Shown: one piece after another, positions 8,555 to 17,176 of the stretch
How positions within the stretch are numbered: the first letter of the stretch is position 1
Layout: every line of letters starts with the position of its first letter
Assembly (NCBI GenBank): GCA_035470525.1
Contig: DATIQT010000026.1
Span: 1 to 31,351 of the forward strand
Length of the DNA stretch: 31,351 nt
Source: CALXSC01 sp035470525
Lineage (GTDB): Bacteria; Pseudomonadota; Alphaproteobacteria; Rickettsiales; UBA1997
Reading direction: 5' to 3'
Translations under genes and position numbers: made by a program
The notes under the pieces: generated by a model
What the model was told of the DNA's origin: nothing
What the model saw: only the letters and a program-made list of their open reading frames with translations
The model's database searches: none

Positions 8555-9910
8555 ATGCAAATAAATAAAGTTAAGAGATTAACGAAAATAATCTCTAGTA
8601 TTGGTCCAGCAACTGATGGTATTAATTATTTTAAAGTTTTTAATAAAGGTGATGGTGCTAATTTTTTTAGATACAATTTTAGTCATGATCGTAGTGATAT
8701 TCAAGGTGCTAGATTAAAAGAAGCATGTAAACAAGAGAAAGAGTCTGGTTTAAGAGTTTCAAAATTTGCTGATATGCAAGGACCAAAACATAGAATTGGC
8801 TTATTTAAAGATGGAAAAGCTTTTATAGAGGAAGGGCAAAAATTTATATTAGATTTATCTGATGAACTTGGAGATAATACAAGAGTAAAACTTCCACATC
8901 CAGAAATTTTTAGTTCATTAATTAAGGGCGCGATTGTTTTAATTAATGATGGACAATTAAAGTTGGAAGTTGTAAAGCCAGGAGATGAAAAGATTGAGAC
9001 AAAAGTTCTTGTTGGTGGAAAAATTTCCGATAAAAAAGGTTTTAATATTCCTAATGTCTTAATTAAATCTTCTTGCATTACAGAAAAAGATAAAATTGAC
9101 ATTGAAGACGCACTTAATGTTGGTTTCAAAATTATAGTTATTTCATTCGTTCAAACACCGGAAGATATATTAGAAGCTAAAAAAATAATTAATAATAGAG
9201 CAAAAATTATATCTAAATTAGAAAAACCTATGGTTATGCAACACTTAGAAAAAATTATAGAATTATCAGATGGCATAATGATAGGAAGGGGTGATTTTGC
9301 TGTTGAAGCTAGCTATGAAATAGTTCCAGTTTATGAAAGAAAGATTATTGAAGAATGTAATAAGCAAAATAAACCTGTTATAGTAGCTACACAAATGTTA
9401 GAAACGATGATAGAAAATCCATTTCCAACTAGAGCTGAAATTTCAGATATTGCTACTGCTTGTTATAATTGTGCTGATTGCGTAATGCTATCAGCAGAAA
9501 CAACAGTTGGTAAAAATCCAGAATTAGTTATAGATATAATGTCAAGAGTGTTAAAAACAGTTGAGGCCGAAGAAAACAGAAGTATTTTAGATAAATATAT
9601 TGATTTCAATAAACAATTTACAAATATAAATTCAAAATTATATAATGAAGTACTTCATGCTGTTGAAGATGGAGCAAAAGCTTTATATTTAATTGAGCCA
9701 AATATTGAAGTTGTGGGACAAATTTCAAAAATGAGATTAAGAATACCTTTCTTTCCATTTTTTAAAGATGAACAGTTAGAACAAATTTGTAGATTATATT
9801 ATGGTTGTGATCCAGTTTTAATTGAAAATAAGATTTCAGATGAAGAGATAAAAAAATATATTGCTAAAAGGCAAGAAATTACAGAAAAAGAAGTATACAA
9901 AATTAATTAA
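8555..9910 (+). CDS. pyk: Pyruvate kinase
   Basis: Pyruvate kinase transfers phosphate from phosphoenolpyruvate to ADP. The ATG at 8555 gives 451 residues starting MQINKVKRLTKIISSIGPAT, the usual TKIxxTIGPAS entry into the barrel; an upstream TTG at 8501 lies inside the hairpin and is less likely. Recognisable sites are R39-Y-N41-F-S43-H (PEP/K+ binding), D73-M-Q-G-P (K+ and metal), KGFNIP near 161-166 (end of the B domain), SK221LE223 with the catalytic lysine and metal-binding glutamate, R245-G-D247 (metal), and ATQMLETMIENPFPTRAEI at 278-296. Changes from consensus include FAVEASYE where LGVEIP is usual and KLEKPMVM in place of KIEN-xEG. At 451 residues it is somewhat shorter than the usual 470-480, mainly in the C-terminal domain, so allosteric control may be reduced. 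The downstream citrate-synthase-like gene is probably co-transcribed. Confidence 0.88.
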   Translation: MQINKVKRLTKIISSIGPATDGINYFKVFNKGDGANFFRYNFSHDRSDIQGARLKEACKQEKESGLRVSKFADMQGPKHRIGLFKDGKAFIEEGQKFILDLSDELGDNTRVKLPHPEIFSSLIKGAIVLINDGQLKLEVVKPGDEKIETKVLVGGKISDKKGFNIPNVLIKSSCITEKDKIDIEDALNVGFKIIVISFVQTPEDILEAKKIINNRAKIISKLEKPMVMQHLEKIIELSDGIMIGRGDFAVEASYEIVPVYERKIIEECNKQNKPVIVATQMLETMIENPFPTRAEISDIATACYNCADCVMLSAETTVGKNPELVIDIMSRVLKTVEAEENRSILDKYIDFNKQFTNINSKLYNEVLHAVEDGAKALYLIEPNIEVVGQISKMRLRIPFFPFFKDEQLEQICRLYYGCDPVLIENKISDEEIKKYIAKRQEITEKEVYKIN

Positions 9911-9938
9911 TATTTTAGAAGCGATCAGTGAAAATTGT

Positions 9939-11111
9939 ATGTGTTATGGTATCAATGTCAATTTATCATCAGCAAAGTCAAAAATTACAATTATCAATTT
10001 AAATACTGATAATGTTGAAGAAAAAATAAAAATAAGGAATAATTGTTTATTGGGTGAGAGTAAAAAATCTCTAATAAATTGGGATTATGAAGATGTTTTA
10101 GGTTTAATTATATGCGGTTTTGAAAAAAATAAAGAAAATAGGAAAATAATAGAGAATAAAATTAAAGAAGCTTATAAAATAGATTATTCCTATCAATTTA
10201 AACTTATGGAAGATAATATTAAAATATTTGGAAAGGAGCCATTAATTTTAGCTGAAATTTTACTTTTATCTTTATCTGAAAAATATGAAAATAAAAATCC
10301 TGATAGTATTAAGTTGTTTATTCAATTTTTTGTTGTATTATCAAATCTTTTCAATATTTATATTGGGAGAGAGATTACTCTACCGGATAAAAATTTAAAT
10401 ATAATTAAAAATTTATTAATGATTATAGGTCAAAATTATAAAGATGAAAAACTTTGTAATAAATTTTCAAGAATGTTAATTGCATGGATTGATTGTTCTT
10501 CAACATCTTCAACTATAGCATCAAGAATAAATATATCAGCAAGGGCTGATTTTATTCCAAGTATTGTTTCTGGTTTTATAAATTGTTCTGGTAAAAAACA
10601 TACATCTGCTAGAATAGAATGTGCTAAATTTTTATTAGATATAAAAAAGGATCTTGATATTTTATCAATATCAGTTTTTCAAAATAAAAGTGAATTAAAA
10701 AAACTTTTAAAGAATAAAATTCAATCAATTATAGACAATAATTGCCTTGTTTATGGTTTTGGACACTATATTTTTAAAGGACTTGATGAAAAAAGTTATG
10801 ATCCAAGAATTTATGTTGTGAAAGATGGTATTAAAACAATTTTTCCAAATTCTATTTATTTGGAAATAACAAATGAAATTGTATCAATGTTTCTAAATGG
10901 TGATTTTGAGAAAAATGGCATTGTTTTTAAACTACCTCCAAATTCTGATATATTTTGGAGTTCATTTTTACTAGATTTATTTAAAAATTATAATATCATT
11001 CCAATTGAATTAATATCATTATTTAATATTTTAACAAGATTAGCTGGTATAATAGCACATAGTGAAGAACAATATTTAGAACATAAGCCAATAAAGATAA
11101 CTGAAGTGTAA
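9939..11111 (+). CDS. Divergent citrate synthase / citryl-CoA lyase homologue
   Basis: From the ATG at 9939 the protein has 390 residues; an in-frame TTG at 9861 would overlap pyruvate kinase by 50 bases and add 26 residues. The C-terminal half carries the citrate-synthase fold signature. SSTSSTIASR at 187-196 matches the S-x-S-T-x-x-x-R segment, H221 lies where the first catalytic histidine belongs, YGFGHYIFKG at 272-281 holds the second (H276) followed by YDPR, and LPPNSDIFWSSFLL at 332-345 holds the catalytic aspartate (D337). The end (LTRLAGIIAHSEEQ) matches the family's closing helix. The usual LHGGA around the first histidine is replaced by SGKKHTSA, and the N-terminal half is hardly recognisable, so the sequence is very diverged. 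Family members condense oxaloacetate with acetyl-CoA or cleave citryl-CoA or related thioesters. The triad being intact suggests an enzyme; the substrate is unknown. It sits 28 bases after pyruvate kinase. Confidence 0.65.
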   Translation: MCYGINVNLSSAKSKITIINLNTDNVEEKIKIRNNCLLGESKKSLINWDYEDVLGLIICGFEKNKENRKIIENKIKEAYKIDYSYQFKLMEDNIKIFGKEPLILAEILLLSLSEKYENKNPDSIKLFIQFFVVLSNLFNIYIGREITLPDKNLNIIKNLLMIIGQNYKDEKLCNKFSRMLIAWIDCSSTSSTIASRINISARADFIPSIVSGFINCSGKKHTSARIECAKFLLDIKKDLDILSISVFQNKSELKKLLKNKIQSIIDNNCLVYGFGHYIFKGLDEKSYDPRIYVVKDGIKTIFPNSIYLEITNEIVSMFLNGDFEKNGIVFKLPPNSDIFWSSFLLDLFKNYNIIPIELISLFNILTRLAGIIAHSEEQYLEHKPIKITEV

Positions 11112-11578
11112 TAATATGATACCTTACTCCCCTACATTTTTGTAATTAAATATTGAAAATACTAAGTTTGTTTATATCGTAGTGTCAAATCTTCCACTCT
11201 CTTCCCCTATATCAAGTTATCTGCTCTCTTCCCCCTATATCAAGAGTGGTAAGGGGGTTATATTTTCAATACTTGAGGAATGTTTTATTCTATAAAAAAA
11301 ATTTATAATTAATCTTTTGATAAGAAATTCCATTTATTAAAACTATCATTTAAACCTTGAAATTACTTACCACCCTTGAGGGAGAAGCACGAAGCTGAGC
11401 CGATGACTGCTCGCAGACAATCGGCAGCTTGCGGTCAGCAAAGTGCGACAAAGTCAAATGTCCAAATGACAAAGGGGAGCTATATTAAAAAGTTTATATT
11501 AATTAGATTTTTTCTATTTAATTGAAATATATCTTCTATCTGTTATACCTTTTAAATCATTCTCAAGATTTAATTTTA
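11112..11578. repeat. Repeat-filled intergenic region with GC-rich core
   Basis: This 467-base gap between the convergent citrate-synthase-like and trmD genes has no credible ORF. It contains a direct repeat of 20-21 bases (11197-11216 and 11224-11244, differing by one C), an 11-bp inverted repeat (11151-11161 with 11261-11271), an 8-bp inverted repeat (11246-11253 with 11366-11373) and a GC-rich stretch at about 11370-11480 with its own hairpin. Composition of the core is unlike the surrounding AT-rich DNA. It looks like a composite dispersed intergenic repeat that may also end transcription from both sides. Confidence 0.6.
11393..11429. repeat. GC-rich hairpin within the intergenic repeat
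   Basis: AGCTG(AG)CCGAT at 11393-11404 pairs with ATCGGCAGCT at 11420-11429, leaving a two-base bulge and a 15-base loop. It lies at the centre of the GC-rich part of the gap, and its base composition suggests a repeat of separate origin rather than local drift. Confidence 0.55.
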
Positions 11579-12310
11579 TTATTTATTACTTTTATAATTT
11601 GTAAATTTTTCCCATAAATCTTTTCTTCTTTCTTCTGTAATTTCTTTAGCTTTTTGTAACTTCCAATCTGCAATATTTTTATGGTTTCCTGATGTTAGAA
11701 CTTCTGGAACTTCTCTGTTTCGCCAAACCCTTGGCTGTGTATATAATGGATATTCAAGTAGAAAATTATTTTTGGATTCTTCTAACCCACCAAAGCTTTC
11801 GTCATTTAAAGAATTGTTATTTCCGAGAACACCGTCAATACATCTAATACAACAATCAATTAAAGTTAAAGCTGGTAGCTCTCCACCTGTTAGAACGAAA
11901 TCACCTATAGAAATTTCTTCCATATCGTATTCATCTATTACTCTTTGATCTAAACCCTCGTATCTTACACATATAATTGCAATTTCTTTATTTTGTATTA
12001 TGTCTTTTACTTTTTGCTGGGTAAAAACTTCACCTCTAGGGGACATATAATAAAATTTTGTATTTTTAATATCACAATTTGCATCAATGGCATTGGCAAG
12101 TGGTTCTGCTTGCATTATCATACCACAACCACCACCAAATGGAATATCATCAACCTTTTTGTGTTTTTCTGTGGAATAATCTCTGATATTTATTATTTGA
12201 TAGTCCCACAACTTTTTTTCTAAAGCTTTTCCTAAAATTGAAGTATTAAGATAATCTTTAAAAATCTCTGGAAATAAAGTAAAAATTTTAATATTTATCA
12301 TTTTATTCAT
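11579..12310 (-). CDS. trmD: tRNA (guanine-37-N1)-methyltransferase TrmD
   Basis: TrmD methylates G37 next to the anticodon of tRNAs reading CNN codons and so prevents frameshifting. The 243-residue protein is full length. It shows KIFTLFPEIF at the start, DDIPFGGGCGMIMQAEP (about 54-70), YMSPRGEVFTQQ, RYEGLDQRVIDEYD and SIGDFVLTGGELPAL, which build the trefoil-knot SAM site, and the C-terminal LEYPLYTQPRVWRNREVPEVLTSG segment (split here only by wording) used in tRNA recognition. The start overlaps the mltG stop by 8 bases; an alternative ATG is three codons in (12301). The usual rpsP-rimM-trmD-rplS order is not kept: here it follows mltG, typical of a rearranged genome. Confidence 0.96.
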   Translation of the reverse strand: MNKMINIKIFTLFPEIFKDYLNTSILGKALEKKLWDYQIINIRDYSTEKHKKVDDIPFGGGCGMIMQAEPLANAIDANCDIKNTKFYYMSPRGEVFTQQKVKDIIQNKEIAIICVRYEGLDQRVIDEYDMEEISIGDFVLTGGELPALTLIDCCIRCIDGVLGNNNSLNDESFGGLEESKNNFLLEYPLYTQPRVWRNREVPEVLTSGNHKNIADWKLQKAKEITEERRKDLWEKFTNYKSNK

Positions 12311-13283
12311 TTACAACTTTTCTGTATTTTTGTACAAATTCGTTATGTTCCTTTAATGTCTTTGAGAAATTATGTCCACCATTTCCTGTTGCTACAAAAT
12401 ATAAATAGTTTGTTTTTTCTGGATTTAATGTGGCTTTTATGGCATCTTTACCCGGATTTGCTATTGGTTTTTCAGGTATTCCTTTTATTATATAAGTATT
12501 ATATTCTGATGCTCTTAATAAATCGCTTTTTCTAATAGGTCTTTCTAAATCAACATTTCCTTTTGTAAATGCATAAACAACAGTTGGATCAGACTGTAAT
12601 CTCATTTTTGTTTTTAATCTGTTTATAAAAACTGATGCAACTTTTCCTCTTTCATCTGGAAGACCTGTTTCTTTTTCGATAATTGAAGCTAAACTTAATG
12701 CTTCTTTTTTTGTTGTGAATGGTAAGTCTTCAGCTCTTTTGTCCCATTCTTCGTCAAAAAATTGAATCATGGCTTTTTGCATTCTTACGATAAGACTTTT
12801 TTTTGTCTCACCTGTTGTGTATAAATAAGTTTCCGGTAAAAGTGTTCCTTCTTCTATTTCTTCTGTTGGTAAATCTCCAGTAAGACCTTCCGTTGAATCT
12901 ATTATTTTAAATATGCTATCATTAGATAGTCCTTCTGCAAATGTGAGTTTTCTATAATAAATTTCACCTTTTTCTAATTTTTTTATTATCATAAGAGGTG
13001 TATCATTTTTTGCGAATAAATATTCACCAGCTTTAATAACTATTTTGTTTCTATATATTACTTTAGATATGTAGAAAAATAATTTTTTGTTGAATGGTTT
13101 CATTATATTTTTTTCAGAAAGATTGTTGACAACTTCTACAAAATTATCTCCTTTACTTACTATGAAAAAGGTATCATTTTTAATATATGGAACATTAAAA
13201 AATCTATATGAATAAAAAGCAAAAGCTCCGATAAAAATTAAAAAAACAAATATAGATAGTATAAAAAATTTTAAAATTTTCAT
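12303..13283 (-). CDS. mltG: Endolytic murein transglycosylase MltG
   Basis: MltG cleaves newly made glycan strands at the inner membrane and sets their length. The ATG at 13283 gives 326 residues with a basic start and a single membrane anchor (about 4-24); an upstream TTG at 13319 is in frame but less likely. A LysM-like region follows (FFIVSKGDNFVEVVNNLSEK). The catalytic domain has GTLLPETYLY, SLASIIEKETG with the catalytic glutamate, RGKVASVFINRL, MRLQSDPTVVYA and the closing NYLYFVATGNGGHNFSKTLKEH. All family landmarks are present. It overlaps trmD by 8 bases, so the two are likely translated together. Confidence 0.94.
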   Translation of the reverse strand: MKILKFFILSIFVFLIFIGAFAFYSYRFFNVPYIKNDTFFIVSKGDNFVEVVNNLSEKNIMKPFNKKLFFYISKVIYRNKIVIKAGEYLFAKNDTPLMIIKKLEKGEIYYRKLTFAEGLSNDSIFKIIDSTEGLTGDLPTEEIEEGTLLPETYLYTTGETKKSLIVRMQKAMIQFFDEEWDKRAEDLPFTTKKEALSLASIIEKETGLPDERGKVASVFINRLKTKMRLQSDPTVVYAFTKGNVDLERPIRKSDLLRASEYNTYIIKGIPEKPIANPGKDAIKATLNPEKTNYLYFVATGNGGHNFSKTLKEHNEFVQKYRKVVNE

Positions 13284-13402
13284 AAAATAATTTTTTTGTT
13301 TGATGTTATGATAAAGCAAAAATGATAATAGTCAATATTTGAATTTTTATAGTTTTTTAGATTTTTAGTTGTAAGCTTTGATTATGTAATTTTAAAATTT
13401 AT

Positions 13403-14053
13403 ATGAAAAATTTTGCTATAATTTTAAGTGGTTGTGGTTCAAGAGATGGCTCTGAAATTCATGAAACAACAATGTTGATGTTGGCTGTTAAACAATTGGG
13501 TGCTAAATATCAATGTTTTTCAATTGATAAGGAGCAAACTACAGTTATAAATTCTATAACTGGTGAAAAGATGAATGAAAAAAGAAATGTAATGATTGAA
13601 TCAGCAAGAATAGCAAGGGGGAATGTGAAAGAAATTAAAGAATTAAATGTGGATAATTTTGATGGTATTATATTACCAGGTGGACTTGGTGTTACATTAA
13701 ATTTCTCAACATTTGCTTTTAATAATTATAATTATTCTGTAGATGAGAAATTGGAAAAGGTTTTATCAGAGTTTAAAGAACAAAATAAGATAATTTGTGC
13801 TGTTTGTATAGCACCTATTATTTTGGCTAAGGTATTTAAAGATATATCTATAACAATTGGTAACAATCAAAATATTGCTAAAATAATAAATGATTTAGGA
13901 AATAAACATATAAATACAGAAACTAAAAATATTTGTATTGATAAGCAAAATAAAATTATAACCGCACCTTTTTATATGCTAACTGATGATATTTCTGTAA
14001 TTTATGAAGAAGCTTATAAGGTTATTAAAGCTTCTTTAAATGACTATGATTAA
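13403..14053 (+). CDS. elbB: ElbB-type isoprenoid biosynthesis glyoxalase
   Basis: The 216-residue DJ-1/PfpI-superfamily protein matches ElbB closely: ILSGCGSRDGSEIHETTM at the start, SITGEKMNEKRNVMIESARIARG at about 51-73 (two neighbouring motifs), IILPGGLGVTLNFSTFA and the nucleophile elbow ICAVCIAP with Cys135. ElbB has weak glyoxalase activity in vitro and was linked to isoprenoid production; its cell role is not settled. It is transcribed alone, divergent from mltG with an 83-base gap if the longer mltG start is counted, and convergent with pepA. Confidence 0.92.
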   Translation: MKNFAIILSGCGSRDGSEIHETTMLMLAVKQLGAKYQCFSIDKEQTTVINSITGEKMNEKRNVMIESARIARGNVKEIKELNVDNFDGIILPGGLGVTLNFSTFAFNNYNYSVDEKLEKVLSEFKEQNKIICAVCIAPIILAKVFKDISITIGNNQNIAKIINDLGNKHINTETKNICIDKQNKIITAPFYMLTDDISVIYEEAYKVIKASLNDYD

Positions 14054-14146
14054 CCATAACTTTGCTTATACTATTTTTTTAATCGCTTGTTATCTTTATA
14101 TAATTCGTTTTTGTGAATTTAAAAAGTTAAGCTGAGGTTATGATTA
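14051..14146. terminator. Imperfect inverted repeat between convergent elbB and pepA
   Basis: TAACCATAACTTTGCTTA at 14051-14068 pairs, with a few mismatches, with TAAGCTGAGGTTATGATTA at 14128-14146. The arms include the stop codons of both genes. A bidirectional terminator is a reasonable reading, though the 60-base loop is long, so it may be a repeat element instead. The left arm recurs at 8207-8224. Confidence 0.45.
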
Positions 14147-15673
14147 GACTTCATAATTTTCTTTAATTAATTCATTTAACAATCTAACACCATATCCACT
14201 TCCATTTTTTGGAGATAGAAAAGCTTCTTGTCCTAAATATGCTGTTGCTGCTATATCTAAGTGAGCCCATTTTGAATGTTTATCTGTAAATCTTTGTAAA
14301 AATTGTGCAGCAGTTATAGCTCCACCATCTCTTGTTTTTCCAGTGTTTCTAACATCAGCAAAATCAGAATCTATTTGTTTGTCGTAAAAACCACCAAGTT
14401 CAGATAAAGGCATTCTCCATAATGTTTCGCCAGTTTCTTCACCTGCTTTGATTAATTCTTTTGATAAGGTATCATTATTTGTAAATAATCCAGCATATTT
14501 TTCACCAAGCGCTACACAAATTGCACCGGTTAATGTTGCTAAGTCGATTACTGTTTGTGGATTATATTTGCTAGCAGCATAGTATATAGCATCAGCTAAA
14601 ATCATTCTTCCTTCGGCATCGGTATTCATAATCTCAATTGTTTGTCCAGACATAGATTGAACTATATCTCCAACTTTCATTGATTTGCCAGATGGTACAT
14701 TTTCAACAAGTGCAAGAACACCTATGGCATTTACTTTTGCTTTTCTCATTGCTAATAATCTTATTAAACCTGCAACAACAGCAGCGCCAGACATATCGCA
14801 TTTCATTGTATCCATAGCATTAGATGGTTTTAATGATAATCCTCCGCTATCAAATGTTACACCTTTTCCGACGAAAGCTATTGGTTTTTCTTTGCTTTTT
14901 GGATTTCCTTCCCATTTTAGAACTACTAAGTGAGATTCTTGGTCGCTACCTTGACCTACTGCTAATAAACTTCCCATACCAAGTTTTTGCATTTCTTTTT
15001 CTTTTAATATCTCAACTTTTACACCAAATTTTTCCATTTCTTTACAAACTTTAGCACAGCTTGCTGGATAAATGATATTAGCTGGTTCGTTGATTAAATC
15101 TCTAGTAAAGAAAACATTTTCTCTGACAATTTCGTTTTCATTAAAAATTGATTTTAATTCTTTTACATCTTTTGTTATGAATTTTACTTCTTCTATTATA
15201 TTTGTTTGGGCTTTTAGTTTTTCACCTGTGAAGTATTTGTTGAAATTGTATTGTGCCATTGAGAAGCCAAAAATTATATTTGAATAAATTAAATTGGCAT
15301 TATCTGTGCTATATATTATATCACCGTTTTTTTCAAAACTAACATTAAATAAGAAATTAGCTTCTTTGATTTTATGTGAATTTAAATATTTGAAAGCTTT
15401 ATATCCAATTTCTCCAGCTTTTATTTTATTTAAATCTTTTTCTTTACCTAAACCAATTAGAATTACTTTGTTGAAATTTTTAGATCCAACTATAGCTGTT
15501 TCTAATGATTTTCCTTTGAAATCAAATTCAGAAATTGCTTGTTGAATTGGACATTTTTCGCATTCACAACTAATTTTTGAGGTTGCTTTTATACATTCTT
15601 CACTAACAAACATAACCAAATTATTGGTTTTGATTTCTTTAACACTTTTGTAATTTTCAAAAAATATTTTCAT
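14144..15673 (-). CDS. pepA: Leucyl aminopeptidase (M17 family)
   Basis: The 509-residue protein is a full-length M17 aminopeptidase, which removes N-terminal residues from peptides with two metal ions and recycles amino acids in the cytoplasm. The C-terminal catalytic domain has VGKGVTFDSGGLSLKPS (about 265-281), the MKCDMSGAA segment with a metal-binding aspartate, and the signature NTDAEGRMILADA (about 348-360) with metal ligands and the catalytic arginine. The N-terminal domain is divergent and contains CECEKCPIQQ, a Cys cluster. The start is set by a strong Shine-Dalgarno inside the end of the upstream RDD gene, one base from that gene's stop, so translation is probably coupled. Confidence 0.96.
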   Translation of the reverse strand: MKIFFENYKSVKEIKTNNLVMFVSEECIKATSKISCECEKCPIQQAISEFDFKGKSLETAIVGSKNFNKVILIGLGKEKDLNKIKAGEIGYKAFKYLNSHKIKEANFLFNVSFEKNGDIIYSTDNANLIYSNIIFGFSMAQYNFNKYFTGEKLKAQTNIIEEVKFITKDVKELKSIFNENEIVRENVFFTRDLINEPANIIYPASCAKVCKEMEKFGVKVEILKEKEMQKLGMGSLLAVGQGSDQESHLVVLKWEGNPKSKEKPIAFVGKGVTFDSGGLSLKPSNAMDTMKCDMSGAAVVAGLIRLLAMRKAKVNAIGVLALVENVPSGKSMKVGDIVQSMSGQTIEIMNTDAEGRMILADAIYYAASKYNPQTVIDLATLTGAICVALGEKYAGLFTNNDTLSKELIKAGEETGETLWRMPLSELGGFYDKQIDSDFADVRNTGKTRDGGAITAAQFLQRFTDKHSKWAHLDIAATAYLGQEAFLSPKNGSGYGVRLLNELIKENYEV

Positions 15674-15674
15674 A

Positions 15675-16211
15675 TTATTTTTCCTCCTTCAAATTAATAA
15701 CCCTTGTATCTGATAACATATCTTGTAAAAATGCTCTGTCTTTTTTAAAGAAATATGTTAAATAACCAATTCCGTAGATTGTATTATTTAATACTGTCGC
15801 AATATATCTCACAAAAGCATTTAATGGATTTAATTTTGCTTTTTTTGTGTGAATTACCATTATTTTAAACACTTGATTTCCTACTGTAGCTTGTTTTTTT
15901 GATGATAAAAAAATCATAAAATATAATGAGGAAATACTTAATATTATTATATAAACTCTTGAAAAATTATCTTTATCAATAACTTGTTTTGTTGTTATTT
16001 GTTCATTTTCTGTATCTTGATTTTCAACGATAGCTTCTTGTTTATAAATGTTAGTATTCATTCCATAGTATTTAGCTATACCTAAAAATACATTGCACAA
16101 AACAATGATTATTATACTATCTATAATAAAACTACCAAGTCTTTTTAATGGACTTGCATATATTTTTTCTATCTGTTTTGTTTCAGATATAAATGTTTTT
16201 ATTTTATCCAT
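15675..16211 (-). CDS. RDD-family membrane protein
   Basis: The 178-residue protein carries the RDD domain pattern: ASPLKRLGSFIIDSIIIIVL near 19-38 (the Arg and Asp that name the family), a second membrane segment near 85-102, the SKKQATVGNQVFKI turn, and a third segment ending FLQDMLSDTRVI. Between the first two segments is a polar insert (VENQDTENEQITTK). RDD proteins are small integral membrane proteins, some linked to Na+/H+ transport; the substrate here is unknown. It lies between ftsY (one-base gap) and pepA (one-base gap), and its last codons contain the pepA ribosome binding site. Confidence 0.85.
   Translation of the reverse strand: MDKIKTFISETKQIEKIYASPLKRLGSFIIDSIIIIVLCNVFLGIAKYYGMNTNIYKQEAIVENQDTENEQITTKQVIDKDNFSRVYIIILSISSLYFMIFLSSKKQATVGNQVFKIMVIHTKKAKLNPLNAFVRYIATVLNNTIYGIGYLTYFFKKDRAFLQDMLSDTRVINLKEEK
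15683..15689 (-). promoter_or_regulatory. Strong Shine-Dalgarno for pepA inside the RDD gene
   Basis: The minus strand reads AAGGAGG nine bases before the pepA ATG, within the last Lys-Glu-Glu-Lys codons of the RDD gene. Most genes in this window lack a clear Shine-Dalgarno, so this one stands out and fixes the pepA start. Confidence 0.85.
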
Positions 16212-16212
16212 A

Positions 16213-17139
16213 TTATTCCTCTATTTTTAATAAACTATTTACAAAATTTTCTTTATTAAATTCTTGTAAATCATCAATTCCTTCACCAATACCAATTGCA
16301 TAAATTGGTTTTTTAAATTCATTTACTATTGAAACTAAAATACCACCTTTTGCTGTTCCGTCCATTTTATTCATAATCAAGCCAGAAATATTAATTGTTT
16401 TGTTAAAGAGTTCAACTTGCTTTTTTGTATTTTGTCCTACAGTTGCATCTAGTACTAAAATTACATCATCGACACCTTTTTCATCAAGTTTTTTAATAAC
16501 TCTGTCTATTTTTTCTAGCTCATGCATTAAGTTTATATTATTTTGCATTCTTCCCGCTGTGTCTATTAGAAGAACATCATAATTTTCTTTTTTAGCCTTT
16601 TCTAATGCTTTATAAGCTACAGCGGAAGGATCTGTTCCTTCTTTTTCTGCTTGTACCATATCCACATTTGAATCTTTACTCCATTTTTCTAATTGTTCCA
16701 CAGCACCAGCTCTAAAAGTATCACATGCACTTATTAAGACTTTTTTTCCTTCTAATTTTAATTTTTTTGCAATTTTTCCAATAACAGTTGTTTTTCCAAC
16801 GCCATTTACTCCAACAAACATAATTATATGTGGCTTTCTATTTGGATTAATATCTAATTTTTTTTCAGAAGCATGTAAAAATTCCAACAAATATTTAGAA
16901 ATTATATTTTTTATATCATTACTATCTACAGTTTTTGTATATTTATTCTTTTTTATTTCACTTAAAATTTTGTTGGTGATATTTATTCCTAAATCGCTGG
17001 TTATCAATAATTCCTCTAATTCTTCCAATAAACTATCGTCAATTTTTTTTCCTGTAAATATACTAAATAATCCTGTGGAAATTTTAGTTGCTGTTTTGTC
17101 TAATTTGTTTTCTATATTTGAACTTTTGAATATTGACAT
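16213..17139 (-). CDS. ftsY: Signal recognition particle receptor FtsY
   Basis: FtsY is the SRP receptor GTPase that delivers ribosomes making membrane proteins to the Sec translocon. From the ATG at 17139 it has 308 residues (a TTG two codons upstream is less likely). The acidic A domain of enterobacterial FtsY is missing, normal in alphaproteobacteria of reduced genome size. The N domain (LLEELEELLITSDLGI) is followed by the G domain: GVNGVGKTT near 107 (P-loop), DTFRAGAVEQL, DTAGRMQNN, LDATVGQNTKKQ (SRP-family insertion) and MNKMDGTAKGG where TKLDGTAKGG is usual. It leads the ftsY - RDD - pepA run. Confidence 0.96.
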   Translation of the reverse strand: MSIFKSSNIENKLDKTATKISTGLFSIFTGKKIDDSLLEELEELLITSDLGINITNKILSEIKKNKYTKTVDSNDIKNIISKYLLEFLHASEKKLDINPNRKPHIIMFVGVNGVGKTTVIGKIAKKLKLEGKKVLISACDTFRAGAVEQLEKWSKDSNVDMVQAEKEGTDPSAVAYKALEKAKKENYDVLLIDTAGRMQNNINLMHELEKIDRVIKKLDEKGVDDVILVLDATVGQNTKKQVELFNKTINISGLIMNKMDGTAKGGILVSIVNEFKKPIYAIGIGEGIDDLQEFNKENFVNSLLKIEE

Positions 17140-17176
17140 TTTCAATTATATTATTTTGTAAGATAATTATTGAGAA

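Noticed and set aside
8701..9129. 142-residue minus-strand ORF opposite pyruvate kinase
   Set aside because: Opposite-strand shadow of a clearly coding gene; no independent features.
11197..11244. Direct repeats considered as a CRISPR start
   Set aside because: Only two copies with a 7-base interval; no spacer-length units and no cas genes in the window.
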